Below, in pieces: positions 1-12,479 of a stretch of DNA of 64,000 nt. The stretch spans positions 11,754,499-11,818,498 of the forward strand of contig JAQFVV010000012.1 in assembly GCA_028023455.1 (NCBI GenBank), read 5' to 3'. The first letter of the stretch is position 1. Each line of letters begins with the position of its first letter. Position numbers and translations under genes: made by a program. Under the pieces are notes generated by a model. That model made no database searches and was not told where the DNA came from. It saw only the letters and a list, made by a program, of their open reading frames with translations. The stretch comes from Epiperipatus broadwayi. Its lineage: Eukaryota; Onychophora; Udeonychophora; Euonychophora; Peripatidae.

Positions 1-690
1 CCATCCAATAAAGAATATTCTATTTATAAATTAGCTGGTTTAGCGTCTTTCTTGCATAGGAATGAGCATCTTTGCAGATTTGAATCGGACAAAAGAGCAA
101 ACTTAATCTTATATAGAAACGATTTATTAGATTTCGGCTTCAAACATTACACAATTGATAGGAAGATTAGACAATTTTACAGTAAATTAAACAGCAATGT
201 TATTAAGCAGCAGAAAAATAGAATTTTGTTACCATATATTGCAACTACCCATAGAAAGTTTTACTCAGTGTTTAATAAAGAATTTCAACTAAGCTTTCAT
301 ACACCCCCTAATACAAATAGGATTATTAATAACACCAAAGACATTATAACACCCAACAATACCTCTCAAGCCGTATATAATATTTCATGTCCAGAAAATA
401 ACTGCATGGCATCATACTATGGGGAAACGAAAACAACTCTTTCTACAAGACTATCCCAGCACAAATATTCTTACAATAAGGCCCAAGTAGACCCAAATTG
501 CAACTCAATATTTGCAATACATCAGAAATCAGCTGATCATGCATGTGAACCTAAAAATGCAAGAATAGTTTGCAGGGAGAGAAATGACATTAAGAGAAAA
601 GTTAAAGAAGCATGTTTTATTGCTATTGATGATAAGGCTATGAATAGGAAAGATGCGTGTTACAAAATCTCTAAGAAATGGATCATTTAG
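1..690 (+). CDS. Penelope-like element C-terminal region with GIY-YIG endonuclease (5' part outside window)
   Basis: The frame is open from the first base of the window to a stop at 688-690, so the N-terminal part including the RT palm lies upstream. It encodes about 229 residues. The first half has the basic RT-thumb/linker look of PLEs, including the typical LPYIA phrase. The second half is a GIY-YIG nuclease: YNISCPENNC is the Cys pair before the domain, SYYGET is the GIY-YIG variant, STRLSQH carries the catalytic Arg, and KVKEACFIA is the late helix. In PLEs this domain nicks target DNA for target-primed reverse transcription. No stop or frameshift is visible here, so this is the best-preserved of the four PLE pieces in the window. 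The listed N-terminus is a window edge, not a start codon. Confidence 0.85.
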   Translation, partial: PSNKEYSIYKLAGLASFLHRNEHLCRFESDKRANLILYRNDLLDFGFKHYTIDRKIRQFYSKLNSNVIKQQKNRILLPYIATTHRKFYSVFNKEFQLSFHTPPNTNRIINNTKDIITPNNTSQAVYNISCPENNCMASYYGETKTTLSTRLSQHKYSYNKAQVDPNCNSIFAIHQKSADHACEPKNARIVCRERNDIKRKVKEACFIAIDDKAMNRKDACYKISKKWII

Positions 691-1264
<574 letters not shown>

Positions 1265-1282
1265 GTTAAGTGTAGTAGGTTA

Positions 1283-1759
1283 TGACATAAAAATCCCTTA
1301 TCATGTTTTACTACAGTAATTTTTATTAACTTATAATAGTTTTATGAACCTGAGATTTTATTGAGCTAAATTATTATAGATAAAAGGATTAAGATTTAAT
1401 TATTAATTTAATCTTAATGATTAGGTTTTATTAAAGCTGTAAGAATGCTACAAGTTTATTTATTTGAGATAATAATAGGGGGATACTGTTCTTATGTCAT
1501 TGAGGTAGTATCCTGTGGGATATTGGCTCAATGTAATCTTTTTTGTCATCTGTATTTCACTTTCAAGTCTCATGATATAATATATATATTTATTTATTTT
1601 ATAAACTGAACCTTTGCATTATTTTTGATAGTAGAATGTTTAAATATAATGCAGAATATTTTATTTACCAATTATTTGCATTTAACCAAACATAATCATT
1701 AACTGTGCTAACCCATTGTATTTATTTATATTGTCCTGGAAGTGAATACGCATGAGTCA
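1283..1759 (+). repeat. 5' LTR of LTR retrotransposon 1
   Basis: 477 bp, matching 9706-10181 almost end to end with scattered substitutions and short indels. Begins TGAC and ends GTCA. It contains a block with a GGGGGATACTG motif near 1479 and a GGATATTGGCTCAATG segment near 1516, both conserved in the right copy. Confidence 0.85.
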
Positions 1760-1763
1760 GGTA

Positions 1764-2045
1764 AGATTATGGCACCCAACATGGGGCATGATATGTAGTT
1801 TGGGACTGCAATCGCAAGACTAAATTATGAGATTACAAACGATAGGTTAGATTATGGTGCCACAACTTGGGCTTGATATATGTTAGGATGGTCAGCCTTG
1901 CTATGTGAAGGGTCCATAATTATAGTGTAGTTTAGTGAAGGTTAGATTTTGCTTGCCCAACATGAATGCATGATATGTAGTTTGGGACTAAAATTGCAAG
2001 ACTAGATTATGTGCCCAAACTTTTTTGCTTCAATATGTGTCAAGG
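1764..2045 (+). repeat. Leader repeats that reiterate the PBS region
   Basis: Four related segments begin at about 1764, 1849, 1944 and 2004. Each opens with AGATTATG or AGATTTTG, carries a GCACCCAAC-like core (GGTGCCACAAC, GCTTGCCCAAC, GTGCCCAAAC), and is followed by a GATATGT or AATATGT phrase. The first and third share a further stretch, ATGATATGTAGTTTGGGACT and beyond, at high identity. They look like degenerate tandem copies of the PBS region. Only the first keeps a full PBS. Confidence 0.6.
1770..1787 (+). promoter_or_regulatory. Primer binding site of LTR retrotransposon 1
   Basis: TGGCACCCAACATGGGGC lies 10 bases after the LTR end. It has the form of a tRNA 3'-end complement and is close to the tRNA-Lys-type PBS TGGCGCCCAACGTGGGGC known from retroviruses and many retrotransposons, with two differences. 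It would prime minus-strand DNA synthesis. Confidence 0.75.
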
Positions 2046-2580
2046 GGGTAGAAGAGATATATGTTAGGATAGGTATATCTTACAGAAATAGGTGGTTTAA
2101 TGTTTATCATAGCAATGATTGTTTAGGATTTAATTATGATATAAAACTAAGTACTTATTAAAACTATTACAATTCAATGTGGTATATAATTTGATTGTTT
2201 AAAATAAAATATTATTATATTGTTTGTAAAACAATAAGCAAACAAATATTTGGGATATGCATATGTGGCTAATGATTATCTTATTATGTATTATGACCAT
2301 GTCAATTATTAAATATTAAAAATATATTTTGAAATTGCTTTATTGTGTGCAAAATATTATTGCATCATGCATGTGGGAAATAATGTTATAACATGCAAAA
2401 TTTTAATCATTATAGTTATAGTAGTTAATTAGGATTAAAAGTTTAAAAAGGTATTATCTATAGTTTATTGTGAATGTGATTAGGTGGAGATAGAAGAAAC
2501 TGGTAAGGGACTTTTTTATGAAAAATTAATAGTAATATATTGTTTAAATATTGAATTTTGAAGAAAAGTATATTTGAAAA

Positions 2581-4562
2581 ATGAATAATCAGGATAATAA
2601 TTTAGAGAGTGAAATATCTGAGTTTATTTTCAATGATATTTGTGAAGAGGAAAGAGAAGTAGAAAAAATAATTGACATGGAAACAATTATAAATAGTGTC
2701 CAAATTATAGATAGTAAAATAAATGAAGAGGAGAAGGAAGTTATGGAAATGAAAATAATAGGAGAAGAGTGAAACCTGAAAGGGATATAATGAATTCCAC
2801 ATTAGGAGAAATGTTCGAGTTATTTAGTATAAAATTAGATGCTAAATTAGATTCTTTTAAAGAAGATAGTGATAGGAAATTAGATTCTCTTAAAGAAGAT
2901 AGTGATAGGAAATTTGATTCTTTTAAAGAAGATAATGATAGGAAATTTGATTCTTTCAGAGAAGATAATAGAAATAATAGTATAGAATTGAATGCTTTTA
3001 ATGAAAATATGAATAAAATTAGAGAAGATACAAAATCTCTTAATAAAAATATGGATAAAATTAGTGAGTCTCTTAATGAAAATATAAATAAAACTAATAT
3101 GAAATTAGAATCTCTTAGTGAAGATATAAATCAAAAAGTTAATGAAACTTGTAAAAGTGTAGATTTTAAAGAAAAGGTACAAGATAAGTTTAATAATTTA
3201 GATTTGAGATTTAATAGCAATGAAAAGGCCATTGATTTTTTAAAGGAAGAAATAAAGCACATAGATTATAAGAATCAGGAATTGTTTCAAAATTTTTTTC
3301 CCCCAATTTTCTGAATAAGCACTAAAAAAATTTAAAAGCTCAAATAGAAGAATCAATTGTCCAATGTCAGCTAAATAATAGTAAATTAGATCAGAAAATA
3401 GAGAATTATAATTTAAGTGTGAAAAGTGAAATTTATGATGGAAAAAGTAATATAAATCATATTGATGAAGAAATTAGGATTATTAAGGAGGAGGTAGTTC
3501 AAACTAAAATAAGTATCAAAGAGGAAATTCAAAAGGAAGTAATGGGAAAATTAAAAGAGTTAGGGATACAGAATGTTTATGAAAAGATAGTAAGTAAGAA
3601 AGTATCTCTTGAAATAAGTAGTAAGTCAGTTGAAATAATTAATACAGATTTGAAAATGAATTAACAATCTATTAATTTAGTTAGTGAAAATGTGGTAGAA
3701 AACAAAGAAATTGTAGTGATAATAAATGATGAAAATCCACAATTCATTGGGATAGTTAATATAGATATTAAATTATGTAGTCATTTGGCAGAAGAAAACA
3801 TAGATTCTATTAAATTAGGTGATAAAAATGGATATAATGATATATCATTTGTTAAGATAGCAGATGATGATTTAAGAAAAGATGAATCTTATAGTAAATT
3901 AGCTAATAAAGAAAACCAGTTATTTGTTGAAAAAATTATTGGAGATTCATAAGAGGTCTATTGAAATAATTGATAAAAGGAATAAATTATATAGAAGAAT
4001 ATTGAAAGAACCCAAAAAATATTTTAAATTGACTAATGAGATGATAGGAGTGAGTAAATCCTATGAAAGATTAGTTGGTGAAAGGTCTATAGATCAACTT
4101 AAGAATTTTAAAAAATATTATATTGATGATAAAAGATTTGGTAAATCTTCAGGGATAAAGTTAATCTCTTTAGAGCAAAAGTATTTAATGTTGTTGGGAA
4201 ATGAGTTACCAAAAATTATTGATAAAAGTAGTAATAAATTTAAAAATAGAATGCAAGATGTGATACATAAATATGGTGTTAATTATAGCAATATTCATTT
4301 ACAATTTGATATTTATAAAGAAATATTATTTAAAGTAATTAGAAACTTTATACCTAATAGTGAGTTTGTAGGAAAAAAACTTGATCACAATAGAGATATA
4401 AGCAAGATAAAAGTGAGACTTAAATGTCTAAAGCAAAAGAAAATCATGATAAATTTTCTTAAGAAAAATCTTAATAAAGGCAAGAAGATAGGAAAAGCTA
4501 AGATGAGGCTTAAGGAAGTCAAAGGAAAATTAAAGATTAAATTTAGAAAAGAAAATTCCTAA
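2581..4562 (+). pseudogene. Decayed coiled-coil gag-like ORF of LTR retrotransposon 1
   Basis: One long ancestral frame is now broken into pieces: 2581-2772, 2769-3314 (shifted by a 4-base overlap), 3338-3952 with a stop at 3662-3664, and 3924-4562. Breaks are at least two frameshifts and one internal stop. The second piece has four or more copies of an 11-residue unit, KLDSFKEDSDR, followed by Asn/Lys/Glu-rich heptads, so a long coiled coil is expected. The last piece ends in a Lys-rich tail (KIKVRLKCLKQKK, KGKLKIKFRKENS) that could bind nucleic acid. No CCHC knuckle, protease or polymerase motif is present. Its position after the PBS suggests Gag, but I do not recognise a gag family, so this rests on position and coiled-coil character only. 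Confidence 0.5.
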
Positions 4563-4890
4563 TGATTAAGACAAATAATTCCTAAAAAAGATGTATATTT
4601 AAAAAATATATTATAACCTTATTTTTACAGAACAAATATAAAGACTTTAAAGTATTATAACTTGATTATTTTAAAAGGATAAAGAAAGTGTAGAAATTTT
4701 TTTTTTGGTGTTTCTAGTTGAGATTCTGAATATAGAGTCCAAGTATTTTATAATTTTTTATGTCAAAATAGTATATTAGTTTATGCTTCAATAGTATAGA
4801 ATAAATTTAGTTGTAAAAGATAATAAAAATAGTAAGTATCATTGAATAAGATAAATATTAAGATAGATGTTTAATTAAAAATTTCTATTC

Positions 4891-6120
4891 AAAGGGGGAT
4901 GATATGTGCCCCTTTCTATATGTTAGAATCAGCTCATTACAGTAAATTACTAAAAAATTTAAATTTAGAATGTGTTCTCTTTTGGTGATAGTTATATTGT
5001 ATTGATAATATCTTAAAAGTGCAATTGAAAGCTAAATAAAAATATGTAATGTTTAAAATTATGATAAATAACTTAAAAAAATAGTTAAGTAAAGCTAAAA
5101 ATATTACATATGGTTGGAGAAGCTGGCCATAATAAATAATGCAGCTATAAATGTTTAAAGTATGTTTAAAAAGTTAAATTTTAATAGTTTAAACTTGTAA
5201 TTAAATAAATGCTATATTTAAAATTATAAATTATATTTAATAATTATGATTAATATCATATATTTTAAAAGTAAGTTTTATGGTAGAAAAAGTTATATTT
5301 AATTCTACATTTTCCAAATTATTATTCCAAATTTTATATTATTGTATTATTTATTTAATATAATCAGTGTTGCAATTTATCATTTATTTTCAGACAGTAA
5401 ATTGGATACAATCTGTCTCAGCTATCAGTCATGTGACCTGTATAATTTAGGTATTCACACATGCTTGCTAGTATTTGTATTAACAAAGTTCAAAATATTT
5501 TTATAATTGCACTGTAGAATTGAATATATTTATTTGCCTATCATAAGGGAAAATATTAAATCAGTCATTACAAAATGTTTTAAATAGTATTATAAGATGA
5601 ATACAGTTAATAAAAAATTAAATATTTTGTTTTAAAATGATATAGATAAATTAAATATTAAAGTTGGGATAAATTTATTAAATATTGTTTTTAAAAGTCA
5701 TTTTAAATGTTTAATTAATTTTAGTAAGGTATAATAATTGACTTAAAATTAATATTTTAAATGATATTTTAAAATTATAATGAGTCACATTTTATTTTTT
5801 AAAATTAATTGTGTAATACTGTAGCAATATGCAAATTTGGTATCAAATGAAAAGTAAGAATCCACCAATAGAATGAGGTATTTTGTATGGTATAAATACT
5901 GTTGCATGGTTGATTTTGTCAGTAGTGATTGATGTAATAGTAATTTAAATTTTTTTTTATTTTAGTCAATCTTTAGTGCTCTCGTGTAATTTATTTGCAA
6001 ACTAATAGGATATTTATTTTTAAGTATTTGCAAAGAGAGCATAGTATAAATATATTTTAATAACTTTATTAAAAATATGCATTGCTAATTTAAAGTACCC
6101 TTCACCAGGATTATTTGTCA
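4891..6120 (+). repeat. Candidate solo or 3' LTR of a different element
   Basis: AAAGGGGGA at 4891-4899, a typical polypurine tract, is directly followed by TG (TGATATGTGCCCC). About 1 kb on, TATAAATA at 5891-5898 precedes an initiator-like CAGTAGTGATTG by about 30 bases, and a CA end (TTATTTGTCA) occurs near 6120. This is the expected U3-TATA-R order of an LTR, but I found no second copy in the window to prove it. It might be the true 3' LTR of the element that owns the 2581-4562 ORF. Confidence 0.3.
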
Positions 6121-8224
6121 AAACTTAATATAACTTCCCAGTAAAAAATATGGAAATGCCAATAAGTAAAACATATTTAATGAAGAAAATTTTAAAAATG
6201 AGAATAATATTTGTTAATATAATATTAATAGTATTGACCAAGAGAACTATTCTTGTAAGCACAGAATTATTTTGGACATTGTACAGAAAGCTTAACAGAA
6301 AAGCTACTTGCAGATTAAAAGTGAACCATGCATTTTTTTATAATAACAAGATAGTCATATTCAAGACTGACAAGTAATGTGACAAATTTATAATAATTTT
6401 ATGGAAAAACAATGCTATTGAAATAAATGTTTTATTTTTTTTTGAAGGAAAACATTGTAGATATTTTAAAGAAAAGCTGTCATAAATAATTTCAAAATAC
6501 ATACTTTGAAACGTATGTGATAAACCTGAATTATATAAGGTTATACATGTTTGTAAAATTATTTAAAAAATCTGATAATTTAAACAATAATGGGGACAGT
6601 TATAATTAGATAATACATAGTAAATTATTCTGAAGAATAAACTTGTAAAGAAATGGATTATAAACAAATAATTACTGAATTTATGGAGATAGAAATATTT
6701 CAAAATTGCGCAAAAAGTTTTATCCGGATTGCCCGTAGTTAAATTACCAGAACATGATGCATCACCAAGCCAATACAGGATCTTCTAGAATGGAAGCTTT
6801 GAGTTATTATTTTTTAATTTTATGACTTTATTATTATTTTAAGAATCATCATTCTGGACAATAGAAACCATAAACTATTATTCTATGAACTTTTCCAGAA
6901 CAGATCGATGATTATTTTATTTAATTTTCCTAAATTTTTCAGATGTCATATTATTTTTTTTATTCATTTTTTAAAACTTTGCTCATCACACTGGAAGGAT
7001 TTACAACACATGTGCAAATTTGGAGTGGTTGTTCATTGTCAAGCAAGAGAAACTTAGCAATGGTTGGAGGTTTTAAAAGCTCTTAGAAGAACTTTTTGTT
7101 TAAAAAAAAAACCTTTTGAGAAAATAAAATAAAAAACATTTGAACTTTAGAAAATACATTTGTCAGCTGAAGATATACATAATTATGGTTTTGACTTATT
7201 TTATGAATTTTTAAAATGTAATATTATTTTAATTAGAAGAGTAGAAACATGAATATTAATTCAGTATTAATGATATTATAATCTTATAGTAAAATAATTT
7301 GATAATTTAAATAAGTTAACATTTTCAGTGTAAAAGTATGGATGTATTTCATGTATGCAATGTTTTATTTAATTAATAGACATGAAGATGTCATAAGTGA
7401 TGACAAGTCGATATCACTTAGGTAATAGTTGTGAATATTGATATATTTTATGATGTATTTTTTTGCAGATTGCCAATGAATTATAATGTATAGAAGTATT
7501 AATGTAAGTTGTATGTAAATGCATTTGTACAACACATTTAAATTATGAGATTAGGATTTATTTCTGCTAATATGCATGCTTTAATTTCATATTAGTAATA
7601 TAACACAACATGATGATGAATAGTTATATGATTCTTTTAAAAAAACTTTAATATTATTAGATATTTAAAGTATAAGTATGTTGTTTAAGAATATGGTATA
7701 GAAAAGTAAAGCAGATTTTTCTTGTAGATTAGTGAGATCTTTCTAATTACAATTGAATTTTGTTTATTATTTTGAATATGTGAGTTAGTCATTTGACGGT
7801 GCAAGATTTGATAAATCTATTAGGAAATGTTGATAAGATAGTGACTTTTGGAGTAAGCTAGAGAACATGAAACCAAAGAGATGATATCAATGTAGGATGT
7901 ATTAGGAGAATAGAAGTAGCATTTTTGTAATCTTATTAAGTAAGTATACAGTACAGTTAACAATGCCCTGTAGTTGTATATTTATTTGTGGGCAGTTTCT
8001 ATTTTCTTTAAGTATTGATGTTTCAATAAGGCTGAAGGAATAGCTTTGACATGATTGTTAGTAGTGGAGTTCATTAGACAGAATAGGTCATGCCTCTATT
8101 TTTTATAGATACACTGTGCCATAGTATTTTTATTCAATATGTACTATGAATTAGACTCTAGTTTTTCTTCTCTAGGTTTACACATCTATTCGCTGTCTGG
8201 ATTTCCAAAGTAACTACATTGCAC

Positions 8225-8325
8225 AGTATTACATATATATATTTTTCATATGTCATAGTATCAGCCAGGAGGTGAACCCACAACCTTCTGCAACCAACTA
8301 CTTGCTTGCAAGGTGGCTGCGATGT
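8225..8325 (-). repeat. tRNA-like SINE fragment (weak)
   Basis: On the minus strand, AGCAAGTAGTTGG resembles a Pol III A box and GGTTCACCTCC a B box. They are only about 15 bases apart, too close for an intact tRNA-type promoter, so this is a fragment at best. Confidence 0.25.
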
Positions 8326-9605
8326 ATTGTATATTTTGTAAAGAAATAAATAATTTAGAATTTAAGATATGCTATTGTCTGAATAAGATAAGTTCATTTA
8401 CTTATAAGATGGAGTAGAGTTTGTGCAAGTTGGTATTGAAAATCCAATGGACCCAAAATAATAAAGAATCATAAAATATGTCCTAAATTTATTTTGGAAA
8501 TAAAATAAATTTCAGGAATAAAATAAATAAAACCAAGTTGCTTTTTGAAATGTTAAATAATTTTTAAATATTTTATTTCATTTTTTATGAATATTGCATA
8601 TTTTTAAGATATAATGTTATAAAGCAAAATGATGTAAACAATAAGCATTGGTACAATTTTGTATTTATTTAAATAATAAGGAATACATCAATGATTACAG
8701 CTATTCAGTATTAGAGTAATGTTAGGTAGGATATATTGTATTTAATGATCATAGTATAGTAACAACAATGTCCACATATTGTACTAATAAATTAACAGTA
8801 GATATTTTATATAGTATTTTTCAACATTGCAAAATGAAAATTGTTTAGTAAAAATATCCATAATATTATTATTTTTGTGTTTTCCGTACTATGTTTCAAT
8901 GAATGTTTTAAAAGGAAGCATAGTTAAATAATATTTAAAGATATGATATGTTTAAATAAGTATAAAGAAATGTAATTTCATCATAAAAAAATTGATCACA
9001 AAGAGATAAATAAAATTGTATTGTTTTATTATTATTATTTTTAAGTCAGAGTGAAGACTTAAATAGATTCTCTATTGTTTTTTTTAATAACTATAATTAA
9101 TAAGAAATGTATAACAGTGCAAATTTAGGATGTCAAGTGTAAATATTGTAAATAAATTGTTATTTTTATTTTATTGTTATAATGAAAACTTTGTTAAAAT
9201 TTGTTTGTTTTTTTTAAATTTGTGTGTTCAGACTGTTTTCTTTTCCATTACAATGCATGATGCACACAGAGTAATTGAATCAAACATAACATTTTTGCAC
9301 AGAAATAAATAAAGTATTAATTTTAATAATTCTAATATTTTCTTGGAATTTATTTATTTAAGAAATCACATTTTTACATTATGTTATGGTCATAAATTGA
9401 TTATTATAATAGTACATCGAATTATATGCTATCTGTTGCCACACATATATTTTCAGATTATCAAATACTACCACATATTTATTACATTATTATATGAAGA
9501 TAAAAGATTATATTCTAGTATTTTCTTATTATTATTATGGTAATAAAATTATAGAGAAGAGAAAAGATATAAAATTAGTTCATCCAATGAAGAATATTAT
9601 TATTA

Positions 9606-9705
9606 TTTACTACTACTACTACTACTACTACTAACTACTACTACTACTACTACTACTACTACCACTAGTAGAGTAGTAGTAGTAGTAGTTACCACTAGTA
9701 GAGTA
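9606..9705. repeat. (ACT)n/(AGT)n palindromic microsatellite
   Basis: ACT units run rightward from 9610, then switch to TAGTAG units at about 9668-9690, with ACCACTAGTAGAG present twice (near 9660 and 9691). The two halves are complementary and could form a cruciform. It occupies the place where a polypurine tract of the adjoining LTR would be expected. Confidence 0.9.
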
Positions 9706-10181
9706 TGACATAAAAATCCTTTATGTTTTACTACAGTGATTTTTATTAACTTAGAATAGTTTTATGAACCTGAGATTTTATTGAGCTAAATTATTATAGA
9801 TAAAAGGATTAAGGTTTAATTATTAGTTTAATCTTAATGATTAGGTTTTATTAAAGTTGTAAGAATGCTACAAGTTTATTTATTTGACATAATAATAGGG
9901 GGGTAGTGTTCTTATGTCATTGAGGTAGTATCCTGTGGGATATTGGCTCAATGTCATCCTTCTTGTCATCTGTATTTCACTTCTAAGTCTCATGATATAA
10001 TATATATTTATTTATTTTATAAACTGAATCTTTGCATTATTTTTGCTAGTAGAATGTTTAAATATAATGCAGAATATTTTATTTACCAATTATTTGCATT
10101 TAACCGAACATAATCATTAACTGAGCTAACCCATTTTATTTAATATTATATATTGCCCCAGAAGTGAATATGCATGAGTCA
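9706..10181 (+). repeat. 3' LTR of LTR retrotransposon 1
   Basis: 476-bp partner of the left LTR, same termini. It is followed by GGTCA and an AT dinucleotide run. Confidence 0.85.
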
Positions 10182-12479
10182 GGTCAGAATATATATATAT
10201 ATAATACCTATTTTAATATGTGATCAAGACATCTTACTAAAAAAATAGTTGAAGAAAATTAATTATTGAATTTAAAAAACCCTAGATCTAAAATATAATT
10301 AAATTATAAATTTGCAAGGAATTTGATAAGTTATAGATATGATGTAGCTTTATCTATTTCTCTTTTTATTTGGGATTTTGGAAAAAGTATTTTCACATTT
10401 TATTCAGGGGTTGAATGAAGATTTTATATTTGAATTTTTTTTTTAGCTTTTTAGTGCTTTTTTTGGTTTCAACTTTTTTTTCCATATGTTATCATTTAAG
10501 TTGGTAGATAGAATAAATCCAAAATGCATTAGTGAGGGATATTGATGGACAATAATGAAAGAAAATAAAACTAGCTCTTAATTAGTCAGTGAATAAATAT
10601 TTATCTGACTAACACATGCATTAAAATGTTTTATGTACATGTGTAATCATGCTATAGTTAGATTTATTTCTTTAGTGTACTTCCATTAATAAATATGTTA
10701 TTAATTTGTTAACCCAGCATATTTTTATTCTTGCATATATCTGTGTTTTCCCCCATGATGAATTAGTTAAGAGCAGCTGCTATGTATATCATCATTCTTA
10801 AAAATTATGTCATACACTAGCTAAATTCTGTAAGAGATAACAGAAATAAAGTACAGAAAGGTTAGGATAAATCCCACTTGTTAGCCCTTCTTTTATGAAA
10901 GTAGTTACAGTACTAAGGTTCTTACTAGCATGATGAGCAAATGAAGGCCAACTTTAGCAAATTATATTTTTCCAGCCATCTAGGATTAGATTATGCATCT
11001 AGAAATGTAATTAGAACTTTCAAGAAGACATTATGAAGAAATAATTCTAGATATTTCAGAAATCAGCATCAATAGCAGGAAAGTTAATTACTATAATATT
11101 TCATATGCCAGAAAACTACCACTTGATCCAATCAACTTTCTGTTGTATTTGATCAATGTGAGGCAAAGTCATGAATATTATCAAATATCATTTATTTACA
11201 TTTGCTGTTTGATACTCTATTAAATACCATCATTCTATTTTACATCTTAAATCCAGTGTAAAAATGTTGAATTACACTATTTATTGCTTGCTTAGAACTT
11301 CTCTTAAATGTAATTATGATTTTTTGACTGAATACAATTTTGAATATAGCTTGAGATTTTATTGATATGAGTTCAATGTTTTTGATGGAAGATTAATTAT
11401 GATATTAATAAAAATCTTTATTAAACATAAAGAATAATGATAAGATTATAATTTTTCATATCTTGTTTGCCACTTCATTAATGCATTCTTTCGATCATTG
11501 TTATTTGGTCATTTGAAATATAATTTTACTAACAATCTCCACACTTTCTGGAGAAAAGTCTTCATAGATTTAATTACATTTCTAAAGAACACATTATATA
11601 ATAGTTCTTAGTAAAAAGTTGTTCATATATTGCATGACACAATGTGTTCTTCTTATCATTGAAATAATTTTCCAATTTTCATGTCAATTTATATTTTTAA
11701 GATTTTTGTTTTCTCTTCTATAGTTCTTCTTGTCTATTCATATTTATATATTCTGTTATCATCAACTCTTTTCAGTATCATTTATAAAATCTCAATATTC
11801 AACTATTAAAACAGTAGTAAACTCAGTCTTAACAGTTTGTGTAAGCATAGAAAATAGTGGACATGTGATGTTTAGTGGTTTAATACCCAGTTATTCTATG
11901 AGGGATTTCTTTTTAATTCTGTTCATATTTTTATATATACATGGTTTTGTCACAGTTGAAGCTGTATGTATGATTGTTCATAATATAGAAACTATTATCC
12001 CCTTGTTGATCTCTTTCAAGGAAAAACTTTTTAAAAGTATATTAGTATTTTTAAAATATTAGTAAGATTTTTATTCATTTATTGGATTATTTCTAAAAAT
12101 TAAAAATATCAATTGCTGATCTAATCTTACCTAATAGTTTTTGTCACTAGTTTTGCATTGACACATTTTATATCTTATTTATCACAAATCAATTTCTGTG
12201 TTAAGTCTGTTAAGCACATTATAATCTTGAAATACATAATTTCTATTATTCAAAGTATATTTTAACTTTTCTATGGCTGCTTTTTGGGGCTAAAAATCTC
12301 ATAAGGTTTTTTATTTATTTTTTATAAATCGATGTGGTCTCTCATTCTGTCTTCATCTTTAAATTTAATCACAGTATTTTATTTTATAATACTTTTTCCA
12401 CTCTAGAATTAAATATTCCATGACAATTTTAAAATAGATAGACAACTTCCATATTTCTCCATTCTTTTTTATTTCATAA
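10182..12479. other. No gene recognised
   Basis: AT-rich non-coding sequence. The 110-residue frame at 11730-12062 is hydrophobic low-complexity and overlaps a repeat fragment (11845-11912), so it is not called. Confidence 0.6.
11845..11912 (+). repeat. Fragment of the fold-back family seen at 54.8-56.0 kb
   Basis: The phrases AAGCATAGAAAATAGTGG, GATGTTTAGTGGTTTAATACC and TTCTATGAGGG align with 55480-55540 (AAGCATAAGAAATAGTGATC, AATGTTTAGTGTTTAATACC). Only this short piece is present. Confidence 0.5.

Larger units (their letters stand above)
4563..9605. other. Interior of LTR retrotransposon 1 without a recognisable gene
   Basis: AT-rich, stop-dense sequence. The short open frames at 6150-6377 and 9130-9543 have no family resemblance and biased low-complexity composition. 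Two local signals are listed separately: a polypurine tract plus LTR-like stretch at 4891-6120, and a tRNA-like segment near 8225-8325. Confidence 0.6.
1283..10181 (+). mobile_element. LTR retrotransposon 1 (old, no visible pol)
   Basis: Two direct repeats (1283-1759 and 9706-10181) start TGACATAAAAATCC and end GAGTCA, giving TGAC/GTCA inverted ends. A retroviral-type primer binding site follows the left copy by 10 bases. Putative 5-bp target duplications are GGTTA (1278-1282) and GGTCA (10182-10186), one mismatch. The 8-kb interior has a decayed coiled-coil ORF at 2581-4562 and then no recognisable protease, RT or integrase. The LTRs differ by many scattered substitutions, so the insertion is old. 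It may have absorbed other insertions (see 4891 and 8225). Confidence 0.75.

Noticed and set aside
6715-6800. LPVVKLPEHDASPSQYRIF phrase reminiscent of BEL/Pao Gag (LPKxxLPxFxGxPxxxxxFW)
   Set aside because: The match is about 20 residues, is followed at once by a stop, and no further BEL motif is found in any frame nearby.
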